Source: CAZYVD01 sp964651045 (GTDB taxonomy: Bacteria > Zhuqueibacterota > QNDG01 > DSAB01). Taken from it: a DNA stretch of 13,983 nucleotides. A program made the position numbers and the translations under genes. Location of the stretch: assembly GCA_964651045.1 (NCBI GenBank), contig CAZYVD010000065.1, forward strand, positions 1-13,983, read 5' to 3'. The notes beneath the pieces were generated by a model that saw only the letters and a program-made list of their open reading frames with translations, was not told where the DNA came from and searched no databases. Shown piece by piece: positions 6,740 through 13,947 of the stretch (positions are counted from its first letter, which is position 1; each line of letters begins with the position of its first letter).

Positions 6740-7198
6740 ATGGATTTTGAAAAACTATCGACATTCTTCTCTGAAGAACTTTTCATTGCTAACCTGAATG
6801 GGATTTCAAGGGATGAGATATTTAAGGAGATGACAAAGGCCCTTGAAGATAATGGTAAGATAAAAAACCACAAACTCGTATTAGAAACAATCAAAAAGCG
6901 AGAGACACTTGGAAGCACCGCAATAGGCAAAAAAGTGGCAATACCACATTGCAGATCGCTTGCAGTTTCAAGTGTTCATATTGTTGTGGGCATATCAAGA
7001 CAGGGTATCATTTACGATGCAAATAAAAAGAGGGTAAATCTTATATTTCTCATTGTTGCGCCACCAAAAGAGAAATCCAATGTATATCTTCCAATACTGG
7101 GAAAAATAGTAGAGATGATTAAGGATAATAAAATCAGACGTTCTCTGATGAAGGCGGAGGATTTTCAATCATTCATTGAAGTAATTCAGGGAGGTTGA
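6740..7198 (+). CDS. PtsN-like PTS EIIA domain protein
   Basis: A 152-residue fructose/mannitol-type EIIA domain (PtsN/EIIA-Ntr class). The phosphoryl-accepting His is His70 in the VAIPHCR motif, preceded by the usual REtLGSTAIG segment. Nothing but the EIIA domain is present, and no sugar permease is nearby, so a regulatory role (nitrogen, potassium or carbon signalling through phosphorylation state) is more likely than sugar uptake. I chose the ATG at 6740, with AGGAG five bases upstream; a GTG at 6734 would overlap that ribosome-binding site. It follows manC by 22 bases and precedes the zinc-ribbon gene by four bases. The HPr and EI partners are not in the window. Confidence 0.9.
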   Translation: MDFEKLSTFFSEELFIANLNGISRDEIFKEMTKALEDNGKIKNHKLVLETIKKRETLGSTAIGKKVAIPHCRSLAVSSVHIVVGISRQGIIYDANKKRVNLIFLIVAPPKEKSNVYLPILGKIVEMIKDNKIRRSLMKAEDFQSFIEVIQGG

Positions 7199-7202
7199 TT
7201 TC

Positions 7203-7541
7203 ATGGCAAGAAGCCAGATTGAACTTCTGGTAATGTATCAAGATATTGATCTAATGCTTCAGGAGATCACCCAGGAAGAGAGAGACATGGGATTTAAAAT
7301 GAAAGGAAGCAAGGAATTAGAAAAGGCGAAGAAGGAACTTGAGAAGAAAATAAAACCTCAATTTTTGCGAAGCTATCAAAGACTAAGCACAAGATATAAA
7401 TACTCGATTGCTCCAGTGAAGGATGGTACTTGTCTCGGTTGTTTTGCAAAGCTTCCAACATCTCATAATGCAAGAGGCAAGAAGGAAGAGACAATCTATA
7501 AATGTGAAAATTGCGGTAGAATCCTTTACTGGATAGAATAA
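7203..7541 (+). CDS. Short C4-type zinc-ribbon protein with helical N-terminus
   Basis: A 112-residue protein. The first two thirds are charged and helical (coiled-coil-like, about residues 20-62). The C-terminus is a zinc ribbon with CLGC (77-80) and CENC (101-104), in the context VKDGTCLGCFAKLP and YKCENCGRILYW. This is the C-terminal ribbon of the zf-RING_7/DUF164 (CdsZ-like) family, whose usual members are roughly twice as long with an extended coiled coil, so this one is a shortened form. It may bind nucleic acid or a protein partner; the function is unknown. A GGGAGG ribosome-binding site lies inside the end of the ptsN-like gene, and the next gene starts eight bases after its stop. Confidence 0.8.
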   Translation: MARSQIELLVMYQDIDLMLQEITQEERDMGFKMKGSKELEKAKKELEKKIKPQFLRSYQRLSTRYKYSIAPVKDGTCLGCFAKLPTSHNARGKKEETIYKCENCGRILYWIE

Positions 7542-7549
7542 AAATCCAT

Positions 7550-10500
7550 ATGAAATTTATAGCCGATTTTCATATTCATTCCCATTTTTCTATAGCTACA
7601 AGCAAGAGCCTCAATCCAGAGAATTTAGAAATCTGGGCAGCAAGAAAGGGGATAAGAGTCATAGGAACGGGAGACTTTACTCATCCCAAATGGCTCGAAG
7701 AATTAAAAGAAAAACTAGAGCCCTGTGGTGAAGGTTTGTTTCGATTAAGAAAAGAGTATTCTTTAGAAGGTTTTGTTCCAAATACTCAAATGAGTAAAAA
7801 AGATGTGAGATTCATTCTTACAGCAGAGATCAGTACAATATATAAGAAAAATGAAAGAGTACGAAAACTGCACCATCTTATATTTGCCCCGGACTTCGAA
7901 GCAGTCGAAAAAATTCAAACAATGCTGACAAAGATAGGTAACATAACATCTGATGGAAGACCGATTCTTGGAATAGATTCTCGTGACCTGCTCGAAATAG
8001 TACTTCAAGCTTCCGATTCGTGTTTCCTTGTGCCTGCACATATCTGGACACCCTGGTTTTCTGTGCTTGGAAGTAAATCGGGATTCGATACTATTGAAGA
8101 GTGCTATTCAGATCTGGCAGAATACATTAATGCGGTAGAGACTGGACTCTCTTCTGATCCTCCAATGAACTGGTTGTGCAGCATGCTGGACAAATATACG
8201 CTGATATCAAATTCTGATGCACATTCGCCTGAGAAAATTGGAAGAGAGGCAAACATCTTTAATACTGGTTTATCATATGAAGAAATAATTACAGCAATGA
8301 AAGAAGGGACCACCGATAAATTTATCGGAACGATCGAGTTTTTTCCACAGGAAGGAAAGTATCATTATGATGGACATCGTAAGTGTGGAATCTGCTGGGA
8401 TCCGATAAAGACCAGAAACAATAAAAACATATGTCCTGTATGTGGTAAGAAGGTTACGGTGGGTGTAATGAATAGAGTCTATCAGCTTGCTGACAGAACA
8501 GATGTTTCTGAAAAAGAAGCAAAGGGTAATTACTACTCACTCATTCCCCTTAAAGAGATATTATCAGAGATAGAGGGGGCAGGACCAAATTCTCAGAAAA
8601 TCGCAAAGAGGTATAGACTCTTAATAGAAAAAATAGGTCCAGAACTTGAAATACTGTTATATGCACCGCTCGATGTGATAGAAAAAAAATTCGGAGACAT
8701 TATTGCAGAAGCCATAAGGAGAATGCGAAGAAGAGAGGTGATTATTAAGGAGGGATATGATGGGGAGTATGGAAAGATAACTCTCTTTGAAAAAAATGAA
8801 CTAAGATACATCGGATCTCAGGAATCTCTCTTTGTATTTGTTGAAAGTGATGAGATTGAAAGCGGGCAGTCGATAAACAGTTTTAGCAACATAAAAGAAT
8901 ACAAACAGATCGTTGAAACTGAACCGAATGCAGGAGAAGAGAAAGATCAGGATAGATCCGATGAAATAGAGTGTCTGAGAGGATTAAACGATGATCAGAA
9001 AAGGGCAGTGCTTCATGAATGTGGACCTGCATTAATAATTGCCGGTCCTGGTACAGGAAAGACAAGGGTTCTTGCTAACAGGATTGCATATCTAATCAGC
9101 AGAGATGTACGGCCAGAAAATATATTGGCAGTAACATTTACTAATAGGGCTGCAGAGGAAATGAAGACCAGGGTAGATTCTCTGCTTAAACCTAAAAATA
9201 GTCTTGCTAGTCCTCATATCAGTACATTTCACTCATTTGGTTATGATCTACTGAGAGAAAAATTTGGGAAAATAATAATCATAGATCGAAGTGACCAGGA
9301 GTGGATACTCAGAAAGGTTGTAGGTTTAAGTCAATCTGAAACAGGGACATATGTGGATAAAATATCACGCTGGAAGCAATCACTAAAGAGTATTGATGAA
9401 GTCCCAGATTCAACTGAACAAGATATTTTCAAAAAATATAAAAGATTTCTTGAAAACAATAATCTTTTTGATCTCGATGATCTAATCGTCAAGACTATAT
9501 TTATGCTGAAGGAGGATAATAGATTATTAAATGAGTACAGAAAAAGATATTTATGGATACATGTTGATGAATATCAGGACATAAATTTTGCACAGTATAC
9601 GCTGATTCGTACATTAATGCCTGCAGAGAATTCAAACATTTTTGTTATTGGTGATCCAAATCAATCTATTTATGGATTCAGAGGCTCTGACATAAGATTC
9701 ATCAAGAGTTTCAAGAACGACTATCCGGGGGCAAAATTATACTCTCTTAAGAAAAGTTACAGGTGCAGTGATACAATTCTACAAGCGTCACATCATGTGA
9801 TTTCAGGAACGAATAAGGAGGAATCATTCTTAAAGGGGATTGAATGTGGAGTGAGAATAAACATAAGCAAACATCCGACCTATAAGAGCGAAGCAGAGTT
9901 TGTTGCAAGGACAACAGAAAGATTGATGGGTGGATTGAGATTCTTCTCTATGGACAGTCGGATCACTCAGGGAGAGGAGGAGCACGGCATAAAGAGTTTT
10001 TCAGACTTTGCAGTTCTCTTTCGAGTTGCTCGGCAGGCCGAACCACTAAAAAAGGCGTTTGAAGATCATTCGATCCCATATAGGGTCATAGATACAAATC
10101 CTGTTTTTAGAAATGGAAAGGCCGCTTCAATAATTGAAGCAATAAGAGCAGTTCTCTACAAAGAAAATAAATTTATTATAGGTCACATTCTAAATAGATT
10201 TAATATAGAGGCCTCTGATCTAAAATTATCAAAAGAACTGATTTACTCAAGACCTGTTGTTGATACAATTAAAGCTTTGCTTGATAGTTACGCACCAGAG
10301 ATCAAAGACTCAATAGAGATTAAAGAATTGATTGTAGCAGCAGAAGATTTTGGAGACGATATAGAGAAATTCTTAAAATTCATCTCTCTTGGCAACAGGT
10401 CGGATCTATATAATCCAAAAGCGGAAAATGTATCACTTATGACTCTCCATGCATCTAAGGGTCTTGAATTTGAATGTGTGTTTATAGTGGGCTGTGAAGA

Positions 10501-10756
10501 TGGATTGCTGCCTTTTACGCTGATGCCAGGTAGAGAGTCTGACATCGATGAGGAGAAGAGACTCCTTTATGTTGGTATGACAAGAGCAAAGAGATATCTT
10601 TTTCTTTCTCATTCTGATAATAGATTCATATATGGAACAAATTTAGAAATGAGAAGGAGCCCTTTTATTGACCAGATCGAATTAGAACTTCTGGAAAGGC
10701 CTGAAATAGAATTAAAACCAAAAAGAAAAAAAGATAACCAACTTAAGCTGTTTTAA
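7550..10756 (+). CDS. Fusion: Endonuclease Q-like PHP nuclease + UvrD/PcrA-type helicase
   Basis: A 1068-residue two-part DNA repair protein. Residues 1-430 match the Endonuclease Q family, which nicks DNA 5' of deaminated bases and abasic sites. They show a PHP metal site with DFHIH (6-10), GTGDFTH (39-45), TAEIS with Glu93, HH at 108-109, PAHIWTP with His164 and NSDAH (221-225), the family stretch TGLSSDPPMNW, and a zinc finger with Cys 279/282/295/298. Residues about 475-1045 are an SF1A helicase: Q-motif Gln483, Walker A GPGTGKT (499-505), TFTNRAA (529-535), DEYQD (673-677), GDPNQSIYGFRG (701-712), SYRC (736-739), TLHASKGLEFE (965-975) and VGMTRAKR (1008-1015). All key residues look intact in both halves. 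The last five residues, QLKLF, fit a sliding-clamp-binding motif. The start has little ribosome-binding site and sits eight bases after the previous stop, suggesting coupling. Confidence 0.93.
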   Translation: MKFIADFHIHSHFSIATSKSLNPENLEIWAARKGIRVIGTGDFTHPKWLEELKEKLEPCGEGLFRLRKEYSLEGFVPNTQMSKKDVRFILTAEISTIYKKNERVRKLHHLIFAPDFEAVEKIQTMLTKIGNITSDGRPILGIDSRDLLEIVLQASDSCFLVPAHIWTPWFSVLGSKSGFDTIEECYSDLAEYINAVETGLSSDPPMNWLCSMLDKYTLISNSDAHSPEKIGREANIFNTGLSYEEIITAMKEGTTDKFIGTIEFFPQEGKYHYDGHRKCGICWDPIKTRNNKNICPVCGKKVTVGVMNRVYQLADRTDVSEKEAKGNYYSLIPLKEILSEIEGAGPNSQKIAKRYRLLIEKIGPELEILLYAPLDVIEKKFGDIIAEAIRRMRRREVIIKEGYDGEYGKITLFEKNELRYIGSQESLFVFVESDEIESGQSINSFSNIKEYKQIVETEPNAGEEKDQDRSDEIECLRGLNDDQKRAVLHECGPALIIAGPGTGKTRVLANRIAYLISRDVRPENILAVTFTNRAAEEMKTRVDSLLKPKNSLASPHISTFHSFGYDLLREKFGKIIIIDRSDQEWILRKVVGLSQSETGTYVDKISRWKQSLKSIDEVPDSTEQDIFKKYKRFLENNNLFDLDDLIVKTIFMLKEDNRLLNEYRKRYLWIHVDEYQDINFAQYTLIRTLMPAENSNIFVIGDPNQSIYGFRGSDIRFIKSFKNDYPGAKLYSLKKSYRCSDTILQASHHVISGTNKEESFLKGIECGVRINISKHPTYKSEAEFVARTTERLMGGLRFFSMDSRITQGEEEHGIKSFSDFAVLFRVARQAEPLKKAFEDHSIPYRVIDTNPVFRNGKAASIIEAIRAVLYKENKFIIGHILNRFNIEASDLKLSKELIYSRPVVDTIKALLDSYAPEIKDSIEIKELIVAAEDFGDDIEKFLKFISLGNRSDLYNPKAENVSLMTLHASKGLEFECVFIVGCEDGLLPFTLMPGRESDIDEEKRLLYVGMTRAKRYLFLSHSDNRFIYGTNLEMRRSPFIDQIELELLERPEIELKPKRKKDNQLKLF
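8819..8833 (+). other. Clamp-like pentapeptide QESLF at the nuclease-helicase junction
   Basis: Codons 424-428 of the fusion protein read Q-E-S-L-F, close to the bacterial beta-clamp-binding consensus QL(S/D)LF. They lie just after the last recognisable Endonuclease Q segment, where a stand-alone nuclease would end. This may be the old C-terminal clamp tag of the nuclease, kept after fusion. The motif is short, so chance is possible. Confidence 0.4.
10739..10753 (+). other. C-terminal beta-clamp-binding motif QLKLF
   Basis: The final five codons before the stop read Q-L-K-L-F, after a lysine-rich flexible tail. This fits the QLxLF form of the motif by which bacterial repair proteins and polymerases bind the DnaN sliding clamp, and the extreme C-terminus is its common place. 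Confidence 0.65.
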
Positions 10757-12225
10757 TGTCACAGTCATTATTCAGTAGTATTAAGAGACTTACCCGCCAT
10801 ACTGCAGTATATGGGATCGGCCACATTGTGAGTAGATTTATCGGATTCCTGCTTCTGCCAATTCACACAAATGTTCTCGCACCAGCAGAATACAGGAGTG
10901 CGGCCCTTCTCTTTCCTTTCCTTGCAATACTGAACTATTTTTTCAGCTATGGAATGGATGTCGCCTTTCTTAGATTTTTCATAATGGAAGATGAAAGAGT
11001 CAAAAAAGAGCGAATTCTAAGCACTGCATTCTGGATGATATTTGGCACTGGTATTCTCTTTGCTTCTTTAATGGCATTTTATCCATACCAATTTTCAAAT
11101 CTGATTTTCAGGAGCAATCTCTACTATCGATTGATCTATCTTTCATCAGGGATCTTATTCTTTGATGCACTCTGTCTAATTCCATTTTTAGTTCTAAGGG
11201 CAGAGGAACGATCCATAAGTTTTGTTATGTTAAAATCGATGAACATTGTTGCAAACCTTCTGCTAAACATACTGTTTGTTGTCATTTTGAAAAAAGGGGT
11301 AATTGGAATTTTCACGAGCAACCTTCTTGCATCTGTATTTACTTTTCTTCTACTCATGCCAGTTCTTTTTAAATGGCTGAAGCTCACATTTTCAGGATCC
11401 TATTTGAAAAAACTCTTGAGTTTTGGACTCCCATATGTGCCGTCGGGGTTGTCTGTAATTGTAATGGATCAAATGGGACGTTTCTTCATCGACAGAATGA
11501 TCGGAAAAGAGGCTGCTGGTATCTTTAGTGCAAATTTTAAACTCGGCATGATCATGGCGCTCGTTGTAAGTGGTTTTAGATTTGCATGGCATCCATATTT
11601 TCTTTCCACTGCAAAAAAAGAGTATAATGCGCCATCAATATTTGCCAGAGTATTGACCTATTTTCTTCTTATTACAGGGTTCATATATCTTGGAATTTCA
11701 ATATTTACTAATGAGATAGTAAATTTCAGACTGTTTGGATATGGCATAATCGGAAGGGAATATACTTCAGGAATAACAATAGTACCAGTGGTCATGCTCT
11801 CATATATATGTTATGGTATTTATGTAAATCTTGTTGTAGGAATATACATCAAAAACAAGACTATATTTCTTCCTCTTGTGACAGGTATTGGTGCAGTCGT
11901 AAGTATCATGGCAAATCTTCTATTGATTCCTAAACTTGGTATCCAGGGGGCAGCATGGGCATCATTTTCCGGATACTTTGTCATGATGGTCTCTCTATAT
12001 TTCATTAATCAAATTTTATATCCAACACCCTATGAAATGAAAAGAATCATGAAAATATTCTTAATTGGTGCATTAATTTTTATTTCAGGAACCATTATTT
12101 TTGATAAATCTTCTGTATGGATACGTTTGTTGATTTTACTCTCCATGTTTCCACTGCTCATGATAGTGCGCTTTTTTAACAGAGAAGAGAGCCAAAGGAT
12201 AATAGAATGGATTCGAAGAAGATAA
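10756..12225 (+). CDS. Lipid-linked oligosaccharide flippase, Wzx-like (MOP superfamily)
   Basis: A 489-residue integral membrane protein with about twelve to fourteen hydrophobic helices along its whole length, typical of the polysaccharide-transport (PST/Wzx) branch of the MOP exporters. The N-terminus (YGIGHIVSRFIGFLLLPIHT) matches the first helix of these flippases, with the usual conserved Arg before the Gly-rich turn. The likely role is moving an undecaprenyl-linked oligosaccharide across the inner membrane for O-antigen, capsule or exopolysaccharide. The repeat-unit sugar cannot be read from sequence. The ATG shares one base with the stop of the nuclease-helicase gene (TAATG), and there is little ribosome-binding site, so translation is probably coupled. 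The following glycosyltransferase starts inside its last codons. Confidence 0.9.
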   Translation: MSQSLFSSIKRLTRHTAVYGIGHIVSRFIGFLLLPIHTNVLAPAEYRSAALLFPFLAILNYFFSYGMDVAFLRFFIMEDERVKKERILSTAFWMIFGTGILFASLMAFYPYQFSNLIFRSNLYYRLIYLSSGILFFDALCLIPFLVLRAEERSISFVMLKSMNIVANLLLNILFVVILKKGVIGIFTSNLLASVFTFLLLMPVLFKWLKLTFSGSYLKKLLSFGLPYVPSGLSVIVMDQMGRFFIDRMIGKEAAGIFSANFKLGMIMALVVSGFRFAWHPYFLSTAKKEYNAPSIFARVLTYFLLITGFIYLGISIFTNEIVNFRLFGYGIIGREYTSGITIVPVVMLSYICYGIYVNLVVGIYIKNKTIFLPLVTGIGAVVSIMANLLLIPKLGIQGAAWASFSGYFVMMVSLYFINQILYPTPYEMKRIMKIFLIGALIFISGTIIFDKSSVWIRLLILLSMFPLLMIVRFFNREESQRIIEWIRRR

Positions 12226-13517
12226 GACGTGTGCTTTTTATTGCATACTATTTTCCTCCACTCGGTATGGGAGGAGTACAAAGGTCGCTTAAATTTGTAA
12301 AATATCTTCCTGAATTTTACTGGGAGCCGATTGTACTAACAGTAACCGATGTTGCCTATTATGCCAAGGATTATACGTTGCTTAGAGAGATAGAAGAAAG
12401 AAAAATATACCGTACAAATTCATTCGATCCATTGAGGATCTTTAGAAAAATTATAGAAAGGAGAGGTTCAGAGCATACCAGCCAAAGAGAGATAAGTTTT
12501 TGGCACAGAATGAACCGGATTTTTACTCCACTATTTTTTTTACCAGATACAAAAATCCTGTGGATTCCCCATGCATTTAAGAAAGCAATGGAGATTATAA
12601 AGAAAGAAAGGATCGATCTAATCTTTACTACATCTCCGCCGCATTCTGTCCATCTTTTGGGTATTATGCTGAAGAAAACAACCAATCTTCCGTGGGTTGC
12701 TGATTTTCGTGACAACTGGCTTACAGAAGAGTATGAAAAGATGCCAACACCAATCCATAAATTTTTAAATAAAAAAATGGTTTTAAATGTAATAACAAAG
12801 GCGGATCGGATAATAACAATATCAAACCCCATTGCAGAGTATTTTAGAGAAATTTCAGATAAAAAGAAATCGAGTATAGTAACGATTCCAAATGGATACG
12901 ACATGGAAGATTTTAAAAATGTTAAGCCCATCTGTTGCGATCGGTTTACAATTACATATTGCGGAACCTTGAATCACACACGTACACCTGAAAGGTTATT
13001 TGAAGGAATTTATAGGGCTATCGCGAGAGATAGCAATATTAAAGCTAAGATTTGTCTAAGAATCGTTGGAACAATCTTTGGAATCGATATCAATAGAATG
13101 ATTGATAAATATGGTCTTAGAGACGTTATTCAGATAATCGGATATGTGAATCATCATAAAAGTATCGAATATTTAGTCGGTTCTGACATGGCAGTCCTGC
13201 TGATTTCCTCAGACTCGAGCAGGGCTGTAGTAACAGGAAAAATCTATGAATATCTTGCATCTGGCAGACCAATACTCGCAATAGTGCCGCAGGGAGAAGC
13301 AGAAAGACTCGTGATCGAGAATTCAAGAGGAACTGTTGTCCATCCAGATGATACGGATTCTATATGCAGCGAAATACTTCGATATTTTAATTTATGGCAA
13401 AAAGGGAGACTGCGGAATCCTGTATCTAGATGGAAGGGGATAAAGATATATGAAAGGAGAAGGCTTACTGGCATAGCAGCAGAGGTATTTGACGGGGCTG
13501 TTAAAATGTGTGACTAA
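12207..13517 (+). CDS. Glycosyltransferase family 4 (GT-B fold)
   Basis: A 436-residue sugar transferase. The N-terminal domain opens with a Rossmann strand and glycine-rich acceptor loop (YYFPPLGMGGVQR, 14-26), then has SPPHS (143-147) and ADFRDNW (165-171). The linker carries TISNPIAEYF and PNGYD (228-232). The C-terminal donor-binding domain has YCGTLNHTRTPE (251-262), LRIVG (284-288), IGYVNH (311-316) and the donor-site stretch GKIYEYLASGRP (344-355), where GT4 enzymes bind the nucleotide sugar. It presumably adds a sugar to the lipid-linked glycan moved by the adjacent flippase; donor and acceptor are unknown, though GDP-mannose is plausible given manC in the same cluster. Its ATG lies 19 bases inside the flippase gene, with AAGGA seven bases upstream. 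No membrane segments are seen. Confidence 0.92.
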   Translation: MDSKKIRRVLFIAYYFPPLGMGGVQRSLKFVKYLPEFYWEPIVLTVTDVAYYAKDYTLLREIEERKIYRTNSFDPLRIFRKIIERRGSEHTSQREISFWHRMNRIFTPLFFLPDTKILWIPHAFKKAMEIIKKERIDLIFTTSPPHSVHLLGIMLKKTTNLPWVADFRDNWLTEEYEKMPTPIHKFLNKKMVLNVITKADRIITISNPIAEYFREISDKKKSSIVTIPNGYDMEDFKNVKPICCDRFTITYCGTLNHTRTPERLFEGIYRAIARDSNIKAKICLRIVGTIFGIDINRMIDKYGLRDVIQIIGYVNHHKSIEYLVGSDMAVLLISSDSSRAVVTGKIYEYLASGRPILAIVPQGEAERLVIENSRGTVVHPDDTDSICSEILRYFNLWQKGRLRNPVSRWKGIKIYERRRLTGIAAEVFDGAVKMCD

Positions 13518-13532
13518 ATATTTACAGAGAAT

Positions 13533-13564
13533 AATATCGCTCTAAGTGGCTACTGGCCGATATT
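13533..13564. repeat. Hairpin just after the glycosyltransferase gene
   Basis: Arms AATATCG (13533-13539) and CGATATT (13558-13564) flank an 18-base loop that holds a small GGC/GCC pairing. It lies 15 bases after the stop codon and might mark transcript end, but there is no T-run, so an intrinsic terminator is doubtful. Confidence 0.45.
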
Positions 13565-13572
13565 TACCCCTA

Positions 13573-13597
13573 GTTTCCAAACTCCTGTATAGGAATG
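13573..13597. repeat. Degenerate palindrome related to the unit at 13723-13748
   Basis: It contains a CAAACTCCTGTATAGGAA core that closely matches CAAGCTCCTGTATGGGAA at 13729-13746. Both look like worn copies of a widespread palindromic repeat of the GTTCCCAAGCTCC type. Confidence 0.45.
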
Positions 13598-13615
13598 ATT
13601 GGGGAATCTTAAGAA

Positions 13616-13636
13616 GCACGACCACAAGGGTCGTGC
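13616..13636. repeat. Palindromic repeat (GCACGACC stem)
   Basis: Perfect 8-bp stem GCACGACC / GGTCGTGC with a 5-base ACAAG loop. It resembles short palindromic units dispersed in many genomes. There is no T-run, so it is not a clear terminator. Confidence 0.6.
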
Positions 13637-13645
13637 CACACAAAC

Positions 13646-13708
13646 AATTTATCCTCTAACAAAAAATCCCCCTGTAATCCCCCTTTGGAAAAGGGGGATA
13701 TAAAATGC
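13646..13708. repeat. 63-bp hairpin repeat, copy A
   Basis: A direct repeat of 13885-13947, differing at only a handful of positions. It contains a 10-bp stem (ATCCCCCTTT at 13677-13686 with 13690-13699) and a 3-base loop, preceded by a shared A/T-rich lead. Arms of this CCCCCTTT/AAAGGGGG type are common as dispersed repeats in some anaerobic lineages. Confidence 0.75.
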
Positions 13709-13722
13709 ATCGCTAAACTTCT

Positions 13723-13748
13723 GGTTCTCAAGCTCCTGTATGGGAACC
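13723..13748. repeat. Palindromic repeat (GGTTCTCA stem)
   Basis: Stem GGTTCTCA (13723-13730) with TGGGAACC (13741-13748), one G-T wobble, 10-base loop. It is the better preserved of two related units; the other is at 13573-13597. Confidence 0.5.
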
Positions 13749-13767
13749 TATATGTGTTAAAAATCTG

Positions 13768-13829
13768 TTTTGGACTGCGGCGCCTTGGCGCCGCTTTTAA
13801 GAGCGGCAACGTGTTGCCGCAATCCAAAA
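13768..13829. repeat. 62-nt double-hairpin palindrome
   Basis: Outer arms at 13768-13781 and 13816-13829 are 14-base inverted repeats with one mismatch. Inside lie two perfect 8-bp hairpins: GCGGCGCC/GGCGCCGC (13777-13794, TT loop) and GCGGCAAC/GTTGCCGC (13803-13820, GT loop). It can fold either as one long stem or as two side-by-side hairpins, like REP/BIME-type units. It is strikingly GC-rich against its surroundings. Confidence 0.75.
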
Positions 13830-13884
13830 AAAGAAATCTAATTCGTGTGTGTTGAAACGCTTAAGATTCATTCCTAAAGAGAAA

Positions 13885-13947
13885 AATTTATCATCTAACA
13901 ACAAATCTCCCTGATATCCCCCTTTGACAAAGGGGGATATCAAATGC
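13885..13947. repeat. 63-bp hairpin repeat, copy B
   Basis: Second copy of the unit at 13646-13708. Its stem is longer and perfect: 14 bp (13912-13925 with 13929-13942) with a 3-base GAC loop, so compensated changes (GATAT with ATATC) extend the pairing relative to copy A. Confidence 0.75.

Noticed and set aside
12371..12931. Long open frame of 186 codons on the minus strand
   Set aside because: It lies wholly inside the well-supported glycosyltransferase gene, has no family features and no ribosome-binding site of note.
13609..13827. Minus-strand open frame of 72 codons in the right-hand repeat region
   Set aside because: It runs through at least four palindromic repeats and has no family features; it is a translation of repeats.
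13573..13947. CRISPR array
   Set aside because: Repeats are few, of different types, unevenly spaced and self-complementary over long stems; no regular repeat-spacer pattern and no cas genes.
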